64,000 bases of DNA from NCBI GenBank assembly GCA_905331475.1, contig CAJNYU010004111.1:1-64000 (forward strand). Reading direction: 5' to 3'. Made by a program: the position numbers and the translations under genes. The notes below the pieces were generated by a model. The model was not told the DNA's origin. It ran no database searches and worked only from the letters and a program-made list of their open reading frames with translations. The stretch is from Rotaria socialis (lineage: Eukaryota > Rotifera > Eurotatoria > Philodinida > Philodinidae). Below, piece by piece: positions 36,413 through 50,200 of this stretch (position 1 is the stretch's first letter; every line of letters starts with the position of its first letter).

Positions 36413-36828
36413 TCAGTTGATGCGGTTCTCTGTACAGGAAACTGTATCGTTAGTAGGAAGTGTACACAACAATGAATACATACCAGGTTGTTCTGGCGCC
36501 TTGAAAGAAACTACGATTATGCCAATGATCATAGCAATACTTGCCAACGAAAGCAGCCCGAAGACAGCGTTCAAAATTAGCATCAGTGTTTGTTTAAGAT
36601 AGAATCTCCTAAAACAAAAGATCATAAGGAACATAGCTGATATTGAAAAAGAAATTCGTACATTTTTTGCAGTATGGTAGAAGTTTGCATTTCATAATAT
36701 GCATTAAAGCGAAGAGGTCTTGCGTATTGAGAGTCGGACCTGGATTCGGCATTCATGTTGTTTTCCATAATTACATGCTCACGAAAAGAGCCGTTGGGTG
36801 ACTCAGCATTGCCGTGTATAGGAATCAT
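36413..36828 (-). CDS. Small predicted membrane protein
   Basis: Two exons in coding order: 36828-36662 and 36608-36413, giving 120 aa. A polar N-terminal half (residues 1-55) is followed by KQTLMLILNAVFGLLSLASI and AMIIGIIVVSF, a strongly hydrophobic stretch of about 30 residues that should span the membrane, and then a short tail with two cysteines and an N-D-T glycosylation-like site. Donor (GTACGA) and acceptor (TGTTTTAG) agree in phase 2. I do not recognise the family; a CD20/MS4A-type or other small tetraspan protein cut short is conceivable, and further exons downstream cannot be excluded. Confidence 0.45.
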
Positions 36829-38760
36829 TTCAATCTACCATGATACAAAAGTTTAACAAGAAAATACCTCTAATAGTGGAGAGTGCACGTAGAGAGGACT
36901 TGGAGCAATGTATAAACTTGAATCTTTTCCATTCAATTTCAACTATTTTCTAACTTTGAAATCATTTATTTTTAACATCCTTAGTCTATGATACAAAATT
37001 GTCTCTAATTAAATCAGACTCAACTAAAAGCATTGTTATTTCGAACACTTATGTGACTAGTTCACATGTCTTCGGTAAAAACCGATATTCTTAACAGCTT
37101 TTATCCTGCGCAGTTGAATTTATCTCTGCTTTCAATTGTCTTGGATGAATCCATTCCAGTTTTATACCTTAAAGGATTATTATTTAATGCACTGTGTTCA
37201 CGGTAAATAAAACTTTCGTTGAGTTTCAACACGGATAGTGCATATCGAAAAGATTCGACTCTGTCCTTCCATTATTTGTAAAAGGCATCGTTTTATCATG
37301 CGAAGTATAGATATTTTTATGCTACCTATGCAATTGCAGTTCTATCTAAGTACGAATGATGAAATTGTTACGTTCATCACACGACTAAATCTAGGGAACA
37401 GATCAAATTTGAAAATTACCTATTTTCCTCTTCGTTTCTTAACTGCGGCGATTTCAAAATATTTCTCTTGAAATATTGTCCATAAACTTTAATTAATTAA
37501 CATCGAAATGTTTTGCTTTCGATTATAGAACTTGCTTAGAAATTCTGACACTGTATCATCTCCAGCAGTTTTCAAGTCTTAACTCTTGGAAATGCGGTGA
37601 TAAATGATAATTTACTCCAACTTCGTGAAAAGATAGAAAATGAAAGTTTTCATTCAATCCTTTTCATCCGTACACATAACTACATCGAGCAACACTACAG
37701 ATTAGAGGCTGTCATTTTTATTTTATGTCCTCTCATGATATTATCGTTCAAACTTGATCGATTGAAAAGGCATCTTTTAAATTGTTCTAAAATAGATAGA
37801 ACGAAAGTATTTTTTTTAAATTCAACTTCTAATAGTACCTAGCTAAAACTGATGTCAACCTTTTGTTTTAGTAATTGTTGAATTCGAATCATTCAGGTAT
37901 TTGTTGACGTGTACAAATACTTGTTAAGAGTAGTTGTCTTTGCGTTTCCGGCTCACTGAGAAATATGAGTCGATGACAGTTTGTTGTTGGCGTGTTCGAT
38001 TAAGTATTTTTTCTTATTGCTTCAAACCAATTAGGTATTACGCTCTTATTTTTATCGCGACGCAGACACGAATAATATCTTCAATGCTTTGTTTTCGATG
38101 ACAAGTAATTTATAGAAAAAACGATCATTAGCGAACATCGTTCCTCTTCGTTGACGACTCATTATCGTTTATAAATGCAATATTTAATGGAGTAAAATTA
38201 GAAAAGCCAATCAGAGACTATAGAACGAAAAATAAATTCAACTGGTTCCACCCTGAGCACGTTACGGTTAAAATCTACATCATTGACGAAGTTATGGTTG
38301 ATAATCGATTATTTTTATATTAATAGAATTATGATATTTTAATTTTATAAAACGCATGAAAAATAACCTGCCCGTGTTTCACCTCCAATATAAAGAGTAA
38401 GTCGAATTTGAGGGTGCGGATGTGCCCACGCCCGAAAAGCGATGATTCAAAAGTTGAATTATTTACATGAGTAACATTTCTCAGTAAATCATCATTTTTT
38501 ATGTTGGTCACGGCAAGTATTATACGAGACTATCGTAACTCGATTCTTATAAAATTCGTATCGCTTTCGATCTATTTAATCAAGACAACAACCAAAATAC
38601 AATGATTTATTTAAATATGTTTAGCTCTTCGTAAATCAAAAGAATTTACACCGTCGAGCAACAAAAAAAAACCTTCGTTTTTAACATCATATTTTTATTT
38701 TTATTTATGATATATCCTTATAAGAATTATGAATCTGCGCGAATGAAAAAATTTTCAATA
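36829..38760. other. Intergenic, no gene seen
   Basis: Scattered short frames without protein character and no recognised repeat. It separates the small membrane-protein gene from the DUF2237 gene, both on the minus strand. Confidence 0.5.
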
Positions 38761-39221
38761 TTACATCATATCAATCGCTTTCGACAGTAAATTATTAATT
38801 TGTTCTTGTTGTAAATTAGCTGAATTTGTTGCTCGTGCAAAAATGTTTGGTGCTTTACCAACTTGAAAAGCGTCAAACCATCTCGCTGCACATAAACACC
38901 ATTTATCGCCTACTTGAAGACCTGGAAAGTAAGGCGGATGTGGAGTTGTCAAATCATTTCCATGTGAACGTGTAAAATCAAGAAATTCATTTGTCATTTG
39001 TGCACATACAGTATGTAAACCATGATCATCTGGACATGTTGCACAATAGCCTAACAATAATCTCAAACAGTTTTTATCTGATTCAATCAAGATTAGTTTT
39101 CGTTTTTACCATTACGAAAGTAGCCCGTTAATGGCGCATTCGAACACATTTCTAATGCTGTTCCTGTTAGATTTTGAAAGGATTGATTTCCATTCAATGC
39201 AAAACCTCCGTTTATTGTCAT
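38761..39221 (-). CDS. DUF2237 family protein
   Basis: Two exons in coding order: 39221-39110 and 39077-38761, giving 142 aa. Family hallmarks are all present: LEMCSNAPLTGYFRN near the start, CPDDHGLHTVCAQMTNEFL, SHGNDLTTPHPPYFPGL, and the cysteine-rich GDKWCLCAARWFDAF. DUF2237 proteins are about 120 aa, widespread in bacteria and scattered among eukaryotes, and have no established biochemical role. Compared with the family, the region after FRN carries extra residues (CLRLLLGYCA) in place of DGCCNTG. The intron is only 32 nt, shorter than the others here. The start at 39221 follows a TTCTAG acceptor-like site. It lies 240 bp downstream of IWS1 on the same strand. Confidence 0.85.
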
Positions 39222-39459
39222 ATTGAATTTATTAAAAGAATTAAAATCTAGAATTGAACAGATCGACGAATACAATTTTATTTTTTCAAGTTATGAACAA
39301 AAGAAAGATAAATACAAAAACAAACAAGACATACATACACATGGATTCGACTTCTTTTTTCTCTCACTCTCTCTCTCTCTCTCTGCTTGTTACAATTTAA
39401 CGAATATGAAAAGAAGAAGAAAAAAACAATGAAAATAAGAATCTTTTCGGTGTTTCGGT

Positions 39460-42280
39460 TTACAAATGCATTTTATTTCCTTCAATACTAAGTTTAACAA
39501 TAGACATCGGTTTTGAATTTCGTTTACGATCTTGTTGCTGTCGTTTGATGGCATCTAAACGGGATACGGTTCTCTTTTTACCGTCGCTCTAGATAAATTG
39601 AATTAGAAAAATTTCCACACGATAAACTAATTTAAAGCAAACCCTTTTCTCTGGATATTCAGCAGTTGAAGCGGGTCGTATAATGTAATCTTTATTTGAA
39701 GGCCGTGGAACACGAGCACGTGGACAATCGTCATCGTTATTTAATTCGTCGTCGTCGTCTTGTCGGCTAGAAAAAACATAAGTTAGAATGTGTGCGCTTT
39801 CGTATATCTATATAAATCTGCTTGGCATCAGATATCATTATTAGAGGAAATTTTAGTCATATGCGCCATCCGCTATTAAACTCAACGTTCGATTTTCCTA
39901 GGAACTACGGACAAGAAATCTTTCTTTCTTTTTTTAGTATAACATTTCGCATAGAAATTCTTAGTGTTGTCTTCCGTGAATACTCATACTAGACCGATGA
40001 GCTTTCAATCGTCTAGTGTTTAGAATAATATCAAAACGTATTTACCCGTCGCTAGAAAAAGGTAAATCTACATCAGCACGTCGATTTTTCGGTTTTCCTG
40101 TTAACGATGTTTGCCGTTTAAGCGTCGCTTGGTCGACATCACGTTGTAATCGTTCTTCACGTGTTAAAAGTTTATAATCTGTATCCAAATTGAAAATAGG
40201 TCGAGCCCAATCATCTAAGAATACAAACAAAAAAATATCAATCTGTTACAATAGTAAAAATAATTTTTCTAAAACTTACGAATAATTTTGATTAATTTAA
40301 TTTTGTTTTCTTTTGTTTCACGCGGATGTTTATATAAATACATAAGAGATCTTCCAATACCACTATCGCGTAAAGCATCAGCATTAATAGTTCCAAACTT
40401 TGAAGAAGAAAAGTAGAAGCTATAAAAAATCTTTTTTTTATAGATATTTATTTCGACTCACTTGCTGAAGAATTTTGATAAGTGCTTCTCGAATTTTAGT
40501 ATTGGGTAAACTTTTATCCGGTAAAGGACTGAGCCAATCCTATAAGCACGATTTAAAAGTTTTCAATATATTAATTATAGTTTGTATCAAAGATTTACTT
40601 TGAAAACAGTTAATATTCCATTATCAAGAAATATTTCAGTTAAATCAGCTCGGCACAAATGCTGCTCAACCGCTGGTAACATAAGAAGTTTAGCTGTAGC
40701 TGGTTGTCGACTTTTATTAAATATTCGATCTTCTTCAGTGGCTATTTTCATTTGATCAATCAACTTTGATACAAATTGATCATCATCGGGACCTAAATCA
40801 ATATCACCATTTTTTCCACCACGACGACGATTTCCACGACGTTTTTCAGCTTTTCTTTCCAAGTATAGATCAATATCATACGTAATATTACTACTGCAAA
40901 GATAAATTCATAAGAAAATTCGATAAGAAGTATTTTTTTTACATACTTTTTTGCAGCAGCATTACTAGCCTTACGTGCTAAGGTACCTTCATCGTCTTCT
41001 TCTTGGGTGTCAAATGTTTGTTGCTCTTCGTTATTGTCTTCGTCTTCTTCTTCTTCTTCCTCTGGTTCTTGTACAGCTTCGTCATCATTTAAATCTGCTA
41101 ATTCAGCAGCAGCTTCTTGACGATCGTCAACTTCCTCCTAAAAATTGATTGGATTAGAAGTTAAAAATAAAACAGAGAGAGAGAAAGATTATTTTCTTAC
41201 ATCATTATCATTTACAGCGTTTCCAAATATATCATCCACAACATCTTCAACATCAGAACTAAAGAACAAATAATTCTATCATACATCATAACAAGAAAGC
41301 TTTCAATCGTAAGTCACGTTTGGTATCTAGGTTGGGATAGTGTACATTTGAAATGTGAATTTTTTCTTAGTAATTTTCGCCCAGACTGACTCTAATCGAG
41401 CACAAACAGCCACCAAAAGGGTATAAAATTCAAGTTCTATACATACGTGGCTTCAGCAGTTTTGGTTTTTTTTTTTTCAGGTTCTTCAGTTTGATCAACT
41501 TCTTCATCATTTGAAGTTTTTCGGAAACGCTTTGATTTATGTTCATGATGATGATGATGGTGATGATGATGATGTTCATCGCTTCGACGCTTTTTGTGTT
41601 TCTTTTGTGATTCATCATTTTTCATGCTAGAAAAAGTTATTCTAACATAAATAAGTATGAAAATTGCTTGAAATGCTCACGTCATCTGTTTGAGAAAATT
41701 ACGATTTTTATCTTTGTTAACAGTGCTAGTAGATTCAGTTGGTTGTTCGTCATCATTATCTGAATCGTCCATGATTTTTACTCGACGAAGTGATTGAGAT
41801 TGTTTTTTATTTGAATCTTCATCATTTTCACTTTCTTGCTTTTCTTCTTCTTCTCCTTCTTCTTCTTTCACCTCTTGTTGTTGGTCGTTTGAATCTTCAG
41901 CTGGTGGTGAACTAGGCCCAGCTTCTTCATCATTATCTTCTTGTTCTGGTTCATGATCAGATATTTCATTTTGCTCCTCATTCTCATCTTCATCGGGCGA
42001 TTCAATACCAGTTGGATACGAACGTTCTTGAGTTTGAGTAAAACCTAAATATAAAATTTTGTTTTTTTATTGCTTTGATCTATTATTAAATCGATAAATT
42101 ATACGAACCAATTTCATCGGTTTCCTGTTCTTCAGGTTCAGGTGATTCGGGTCCTTCCAGTTCATCTTCTATTTGTTGTTCTTCATTATTTTCATCTTGA
42201 TCTTCGTCATCTAACGTTGCTGCAAAATCACCATAACCTTGACTAGCTGCTTGAGTAAATGGATTTGGTGCTTGACTCAT
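39460..42280 (-). CDS. IWS1: Transcription elongation factor IWS1 (Spn1)
   Basis: Eleven exons in coding order: 42280-42109, 42044-41681, 41626-41447, 41258-41201, 41137-40947, 40893-40599, 40539-40462, 40397-40280, 40214-40046, 39766-39643, 39588-39460, giving 625 aa. The N-terminal half is very acidic and disordered (Glu/Asp runs) with a ten-histidine run near residue 200. The conserved C-terminal half holds the TFIIS N-terminal-like (LW) helical domain (about 355-510: [63 protein letters not shown]) and the family tail ([34 protein letters not shown], ending [11 protein letters not shown]). IWS1 binds SPT6 and RNA polymerase II and couples elongation to H3K36 methylation and mRNA export. 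Exon sizes and phases sum exactly. Confidence 0.96.
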
Positions 42281-44273
42281 CTAGAAATGTATATATCTCA
42301 GTGTAGAAGAAGATAGAATCTTGAATTTGTAAAACAACTTCTAGCGTCTTGTTTCTATGGTTCGAACTCTAAAATTCCTACAGAATGAGATTAGTAGATT
42401 TTCAGTATTCTATCGTTTTCTTGTTCTAAGCTGCATGGAAAGTAAAAAGTATGGTAATCCTTCTGGCCCACCTGCTCATCGATTTTGTTTCGCAAGGGCA
42501 TGACAGCATTCTAAAACTAAGCTCTGCATCTGTTGTGACAAAACTAGAGCCTTGCGGACAATTCGAAAAAAATCCAGTCCCGAATTTTCAAAATTACATA
42601 AAAACGTGTGATGCACTTTAAACTTTTTATTTATAATAAACATCTTAATGTTTAAATGGAAAGCAGAAAAAAAGAAATATTGGAAGATGTACTGAAAACT
42701 GTTCATCATCATTATCTTTTCAGCTGTTTCTTCATATAATTATTGACTTCCTGTCGTCAATTTAATTTTTTTCTGATGTTACAGGTGTTGAGTCAGTTGA
42801 GTTTTCTTTCTTTATACATTTGAACAACGAAAGAATAGGTTTCATTTAAAACTCGCATATTTCTCTTAATAAATAACAAATTATTAATTTTGTCTGTACA
42901 TAAATGTGTATGTACTTTTCCGAGTGTATGAAAATTAATCGATACGAAAATTAGGCGAATTTAATTTAAAAAAAAACACTTTCTAAGTAGAACTTGCAGT
43001 TGATAGTGATGAGCTAAATAACGACAAGAAAAGAATTTTCACACAATGACAGACTAATTGTTGATATAAAAGAGAGCACATGTGTGCCAGATATATCGAA
43101 GTTATTATAGGCATGCATTACCTCAAATAAGCTAATACATTTTAAATAGCATCTATCGCAAAAAGCTCGGTTTGACTGATCTAATAATGATTGGATTAAA
43201 ATATTCTTCGTCGATTATATAAAAAGTTAATATACTATGGAAACAGGAGAGCACTATTTTTCTCAAATATCTTCTTTACTTCGAGCAGGGTTCAAAGTAC
43301 GAGTTCCTATTTTTGATAAAAACAAATTTATTTTTATCTATAAATTTCTCGACCAATTTCTTTTGATAAATTTTCATTCTTCTTTTTTCCTATTGATCAG
43401 GTAGAAAAGATCTTTTGTTTTCTTTGACGGAATTACGCAGTACTTAAACATTTTTTTGACAACGGGATTTTGCGGGACAATTCGAAAAAATTCGGGACGG
43501 GACAAAGTTTGTCCCGCACGTCTCTAAACAAAACTTATTGAAAAATTCGGTAAAACAGTAGATGCAATATACTCTATTAACAGCCTGATTTTAATTTTCA
43601 TTACAACGAATTAAATGGGCTCTGTTAAGGGAAATGCTGAATTTAAGTATAAATCCACCTATGCCGAATCAAACATCTTCCAATGAAAAATATTATCTTA
43701 CCTTTAAAAATAATGAATTTTGTATGTCTATAAATTCGTTCGTATAATCCGAAGTTGAACGAAATATTTATCTAGAATAACGCCAAAAAAAATCTACTAG
43801 AATTCATAGGTACTTATTCGAATAAGACAATGTTTGTCGTTGGTTGATGGTTTTTTTTTGTTTTATATAATTAAAGAAGAAAAAAAACTAGAGAAGTTTA
43901 ACATCGATAAAAAGGAATAGAGTAATAAATGGCCAAATAGAAGAGAAAAATGAACGATAGCTACACACAAATAAACGTTGATCAAAACAAAAACAAAAAA
44001 AAAACTACACAGAACAAATCTTTATCTTTTCCCCATCTTTTTCTGTTTTTTGAGCAACTCTGCCATCGAATACTTTGGTTTTATTTTCTAGTAAGGTGTT
44101 AGTTCTTTTCTCGGGTGCATGTAGTTTTTATTACAGTGTGCAAACAAACAATCGAAAATGAAAAACAAAAACAAAAGAACGAAACGTAGATAAACACCGA
44201 AGAACTTTTAATATATATATGTATATTATATGTTTGCTTTTTTCTCTGTACAAACAAGAAAACGAACAGATGT
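42281..44273. other. Intergenic, IWS1 promoter side and TRIP12 3' side
   Basis: No gene recognised. Two related GC-rich snippets occur: TTGCGGACAATTCG (42553-42566) and TTGCGGGACAATTCG (near 43470), the second followed by GGGACAAAGTTTGTCCC, a short palindrome. They look like fragments of one dispersed repeat. Confidence 0.5.
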
Positions 44274-47200
44274 TTAGGAAAGTAGAAATGCATATTGTCC
44301 ATCTCGTATTGCTGTTGTTAATTTTGCTTTCATTATTTCTTGTGATGTATAATCAGGCAACTTGAGATAGTTGACACAGGTCATTACACTTGGTAAAAAT
44401 GAATCTGGATTGCTATTATCACTACTATTTTCAGCTGTTTTTCGTACAATTGTTAATGGTGGATGTAACATTCGGAAACCTAGAAAACAAGGAGAGGGAT
44501 GCGAATGATGTCTAAGGTACTGGTGTGATGCTGATTGTCGGAAGACAAAAAAGATAAATTTGTAGTCGAATGTTTAGCAAAATCTAACAAATATTTTTCT
44601 GCAAGGGACCTATGCTTCGCATTCAATCTGATATTGTATATTGAGAATAGCTGATGTTTATACGATTGAAATTTTATCAAAAATATCCAATAGACTTACC
44701 TCCGACAGGTAATCTTGGGCTGCCAGTAACGAATTGTAAGAATGCTCGTTGCTCATCGATTTCAAAATTAATCATAATCTCAAAAAGCCATTTAACAGCT
44801 CGGCTATTTAAATTATAACCATGGTCGCAACGAGTCGATTCAACCAAAACTTTAAGATCCCATAGTTCTGTTGATCCACTGCCGCAGAATACTTGATGAA
44901 GCTAAATAAAACAAAAATGAATGATTAGATCATTTGAATATATTTCTTCACGAAAAAAAAAACATACTTCATCAGGATAGAAACATTTTAAATGTTGAAT
45001 AGGAAATATGGAATTAAATCCATCACGAAATGATTCAAATTGTCGTCGAACACCTTCGACTAGCGTCCAATAGGCAACCAACTAAATTAAAAACAAAAAA
45101 AAATATTCTCTTTTCTAATCTAAATTTTTCTCCATTCTTACATTAATATATTGATCAAGATTTTCGATTGTAACTAAACAATCTTTTCCACCTTTTCTCA
45201 ATTCAATATTTGGATGGCCGGGTAATGTGAACACTAATGATAGATCACTTATTTTACAACCATCAAGTAATAACCTCTCATCGTTTTCATCGACGAGATT
45301 CACATTTGCTAAAATTTCTGTTTGAGAATCATCTTTTGATTTACAATTCTTTTTATTATTTGATTTATTTAATATTTGCTGATTTGATGCATAACATTGA
45401 ATCATTAATCTATTACGAATGTTTACAATAGTTTGTAATTTTTTAAATTGTTCATATAGATTAGCATCAACGTGAATAAGATCTTCAAGATTCAATGTTT
45501 CTTCTTGACCTAAGATCCACTTGTAAAAAACAACACTAAATGGCATATCAATCTAATAGATAGAAAATCATTTGACTATGAGTTTTTGTTTTTAAAAAAT
45601 AAAATAGAAAGAGTTACCATTCTCGAGTCCATCAGTGCTTTGCCCATAAATTTACCAATAAATTTGAATTTTTGACGAATTTTTGTTACTGCATTAGCTT
45701 TCGTGTTACGGCCAATCGGTGCAGGATAAAGACCATAACGACTATCAACATACTCGGAAAGACTACTGGCATCTTTATTTACATAGAATAAAAATGAGTA
45801 CGATTAGTTCCGCTCCGATAAAGATTTTAGTGAATAAAAACTAACCTTTTGTTGAATCGAAAATTCTGTCCGTTCTCCATAGTTCTAAACCATTTTTTTG
45901 TAATTCTTTCGATATCAATGAATAGGCTTCAAGTGTCGGTCCAAGACCAAAGCCAACCTGAAATTGAAGAAAAAATAATGATAAAAATACTTTTTTTGTT
46001 TTTGTTTTATTTTACTTCATCTTCGTATTGAACTTCAAGAAAATGTTTTGAATTCCAATTATCAAGAATTTTCTCCATTTCCGGTAGAATATTTGCTCGA
46101 GATAATTGTACTTTTTTTCTTTCAATTCTCGGTATAATTGATTGCCTATCTGTTTGATCATTATTATGCTGTTGTGTTAACATATCTGAACTATCTAAAA
46201 GCCGTTGCATTGCACGTTCGCGATCAAATGCACATGGATAAAAAAGCATTTGTCGAGTCTCAAATGGAAATAAAAATGAACACGAATAGCCCATCTCTGT
46301 TATCCACGATGGTATTTGTCCCATCATAATAACAACTGGATCTTGTAATTGTCTATTGACTTTTGAGGTTAATTTTGCTGATAGAAATTCACTTTTCGAT
46401 ATTAATGTTAATGTTGAGCTTTGATGGTTGAACATTGCATTCGTTTGAATATAAAGATCATACCAATAGAGATTTAAACCGTGTAATATTCGAAGAAGAA
46501 ATATTGCATTTAACGACAAATCGTTTATGGTTAATATTGACGACAAGGACTCGTCTAATGTTGAGATTAAAAATGATTTCGACTCTTTACATTGTCCGTT
46601 TAACCATAGGTCATCAATATTTGAAATAGTTGATGAACGTTTGAAAGTTTTTATCGTTTTTTTCGATGGATTTTGTTGTGCATTAACACTACGTCGCATA
46701 CGATTCGACGACGATGTTGTTGTTGTTGTTGTTGTTGTTGTACTAGCGGCACCAATTGCTGCATTAACAGCTGCTACTGTTGACGAAGAATTTGTTGCTT
46801 GACGATAGTTTATTGTATGTACACGAGTCCAAATTGATGACGAAGAAAATATCGATTCATCTGTATCAGTCTCAGATTCATTATCACTAAAAACAAAGCG
46901 AAAAAAAACGGTTACTAAGGCGTCTGGTAATCGTTTTAATTTCTTCTTCGCTATGCAAGAAATGCGAGTAAGACTGCTTCTACACAGAAAATATTTTTCT
47001 TACGCTGTACGTTGTGTTGGCACACTGTATAATCGAACGGCTTGATAGATGGTCATATTATGTGGAATAATGTGATCGTTAATTAAAAATTCAAGTCTCA
47101 TTGTTGATGAACGAGTTAAAACATTAATAACATCGTCAGCATCGGATTCATTGGATACTTCGCTTTCATCATCGTCGAGTGCGTTCGATGGATCATCCTA

Positions 47201-50200
47201 AAACAGAGAAGAAGAAAAAGTGAACTTTTGTAGCATAAACTTTTTTTCCCATTTATTATCATAGATCGCTGATAAACAATGGTGATCAACGATGCTTCAT
47301 ATGTTACTATTGGAGAAAATGTTTGATTCTTTAAATGAATTTATCAAACAGAAATATTTGATTTTCTCCGATGAGTAGTAGACTCGAACTTATTCATAGG
47401 ATTGAACTAAACCATTGGGTCAGATCTTTAACTTACGATTGTACTATGAGCAATACCACGTAAAAGTAGATATTTTTCAATAGCTGACACCAGTGCAAGT
47501 GGATCTATTTTCACCGGACCACTATTCCATTGTTTCAGTGTTTTACATTGTGAATAACGAACAAGATTACATTTTAATTGATGTGTTGTAATAAGACGAA
47601 GCGCTGAGCTATGTGCCGGTCGACCAGCAATATCATTGACTAAAAATTAAAGAGAAATCATATTTAGTCGTGTCTTATTTTTTCAATCTCCCAAAAAATT
47701 ATCAAAAGTAATGTCTTACTTCGAATAGGAAACTGTTCAAGTTGATTAATACATCCATGTAATTTATTAATAAGATGACTCAAAATATTATGTTCATTTC
47801 TATGATGATGCGTTTTGCCCTGATTGATTTGTGAATGATGAAGTTCTACAATATATTGTTTTAATGTTGTTTCATTGTCTTGCTCGTTTTCTAATGGTAT
47901 ATTCATAAAAATATTTAAAAATTGTTTTAACCGTTCGGGTCTATCATTTGGTATTGTTATATCATCGGTTAAATATTGAAATAATTTCGTTATTAATCCT
48001 GTATGTACCATTTCAAACGGGGATACATCACCTTTTGCTATGATATTCGCTATATCACGTAAAGCTTTGGCATTTTCTTGTTGATCTTTTCCAATATGTA
48101 ATATATCAACAGCGGCTGCCAGACGATTAATTATTTGTAATGCGGTATTTGATGTTGACGAGTTATTCGAGAAATAAGTTGAACGAAAATGTTTTGCTTG
48201 ATTCTGTATCCATTCTTTAAGTTTAGCTTTTTCTTGTGATGATAAAATCATTTGAGATGGTCGTTGAGGAGGTGCGGTTGCTGCTGCGATTGGATTGATT
48301 AATGTGGCAGCTGCTGGTACACTAGACGCATATGCATATGGGGATGGGACGTACATTGGCGGACGAGGATAATACGTAGATGGATCGAAACTTGATGTTG
48401 GCCGAAAAAGAGCTGCTGGGGATGCAACATGGCCACGTGTTGGACGACCACGGCCAAAATTAATATCAAGAGTTCCCGTTGAAAATGATGCACCGGCTGT
48501 TCGATTTGCTATAGGTCTTGATGAGAATTCTTCGAACATGGAACGAGCTGATGTTTTCGGTAGACGGCCACGTTGTGAACGTGTTTCAATTCGTGTTGTT
48601 GCATGTGTTTCGGTCGTTGTATAACAACGGCGTGGATTCGCTTTTCGTAATTGTTCATCGATAGATTCGACTTGTGATAGTGAAGAATTATCATTTAAAT
48701 GAGCAAGATCAAGTTGACTACGACTTCCGCTTGTATGATTATGACGAGCTAAAGATGCATTCGAAGCTGAAGATACAGATGATGTGACACCAAAACCAAT
48801 GAGAATTTCAATTTGATGAACAACACCTTCACGATAGAAATAGATGGAGAATATTTGTGGTAGTTTTTTCATTAAAATTTCAGCCATTTGTAAAGCACTT
48901 GCAACTATTTTATAGTCGGATGATGCAAGCATGGAAGCGATATGTGACGATATGGATTGTTGTTTTAAGATTATTTCAAGTAAATCCGACGGAGAATAAT
49001 AGATCATACGAAGTACTGCTTGTAAACAACGATGTTTTACAGCCGGACCAGCCGATGAATTATAAACCTCATAGAGAACAGTAAATAATGACTGTATAAA
49101 TGAACTATACAATTCCATATTATCTTTCATCATTTCAGTTCGTGCATCAACTGAACTATTTGCTGTTGTTGTTGCTGCTGTTAATTGGCGATTGTTTGTA
49201 TTTGTTGATTCATCGATGGATCTAAAAGAATGAAATTATTTGTTTTTAAATTTAATAAAAATTTGGTATTCTCATACTCAGGTGTAGAGTCGGTTGTTTC
49301 AGGCGCAACAATACGTTTAATAAATCGAGCTTGATTGGTTTCTTCATTAATTTGTTGTAGTTGCTGTAAATCGATGAGATAATGACGAGCGGATATCATT
49401 AATTGAACTTCTTCTTCATGCTGTTGCCATGCATGTTCAATCGTACGTGAATCTTGTAATGAATATGGACGTAATTGACCTGAAAACAAATAATAAAACG
49501 AATCAATCTAATATAATTATTACTGTGTTAGAATTTCTCTCCCACATAAAAATTTTTCGCATGTCATAGAAATTTTGAAAAACAAAACTCATCATTATAC
49601 GATTTTACTTTGACCTTTCCAGGAGCTTAGTATGGTGAACGTAGACGGAAGTCGTCTACGAAAATAGTAAGCGATTACAACTACAATTGGTTTATCAATT
49701 CGGATTTTATTCATTAGCTCAAGAAAATAAATCAAATTTTTATCACAATACCTTGATCATCTTGCCAATGCCATAGAACATAACCATGTGAACTAGCATC
49801 ATATGCTCTATGTGTCAATGCACTACGACGAAATAGTTGATCGACTTGAAACAATGGTTCATCGGTTGGTAAACGTGGCATCATTTCACCGATTAACGAA
49901 ACAATTTCATATAGTTCTTGTGGTGTACGCGGTATAAGTTCAATACTATTGACTGGCTGTATTGATGAAACATTCATGGGTATTGTTTCATTTGTTGATA
50001 ATGCCGCTGATTTATATGTTATAGGAATTGATTTTGTCGATGATTTTCCTTCGTTTGAACCCGTTAAAAGACACATTATTATTTCGGCTATATTCATTTT
50101 AAGTAAAGTAACAGCAAGAATTGGACAGTATGCCGAAAAAATATAAAGCATATGAATTATACTAACAAATGTTACACTATTTAATAATGACGGCTGTACG

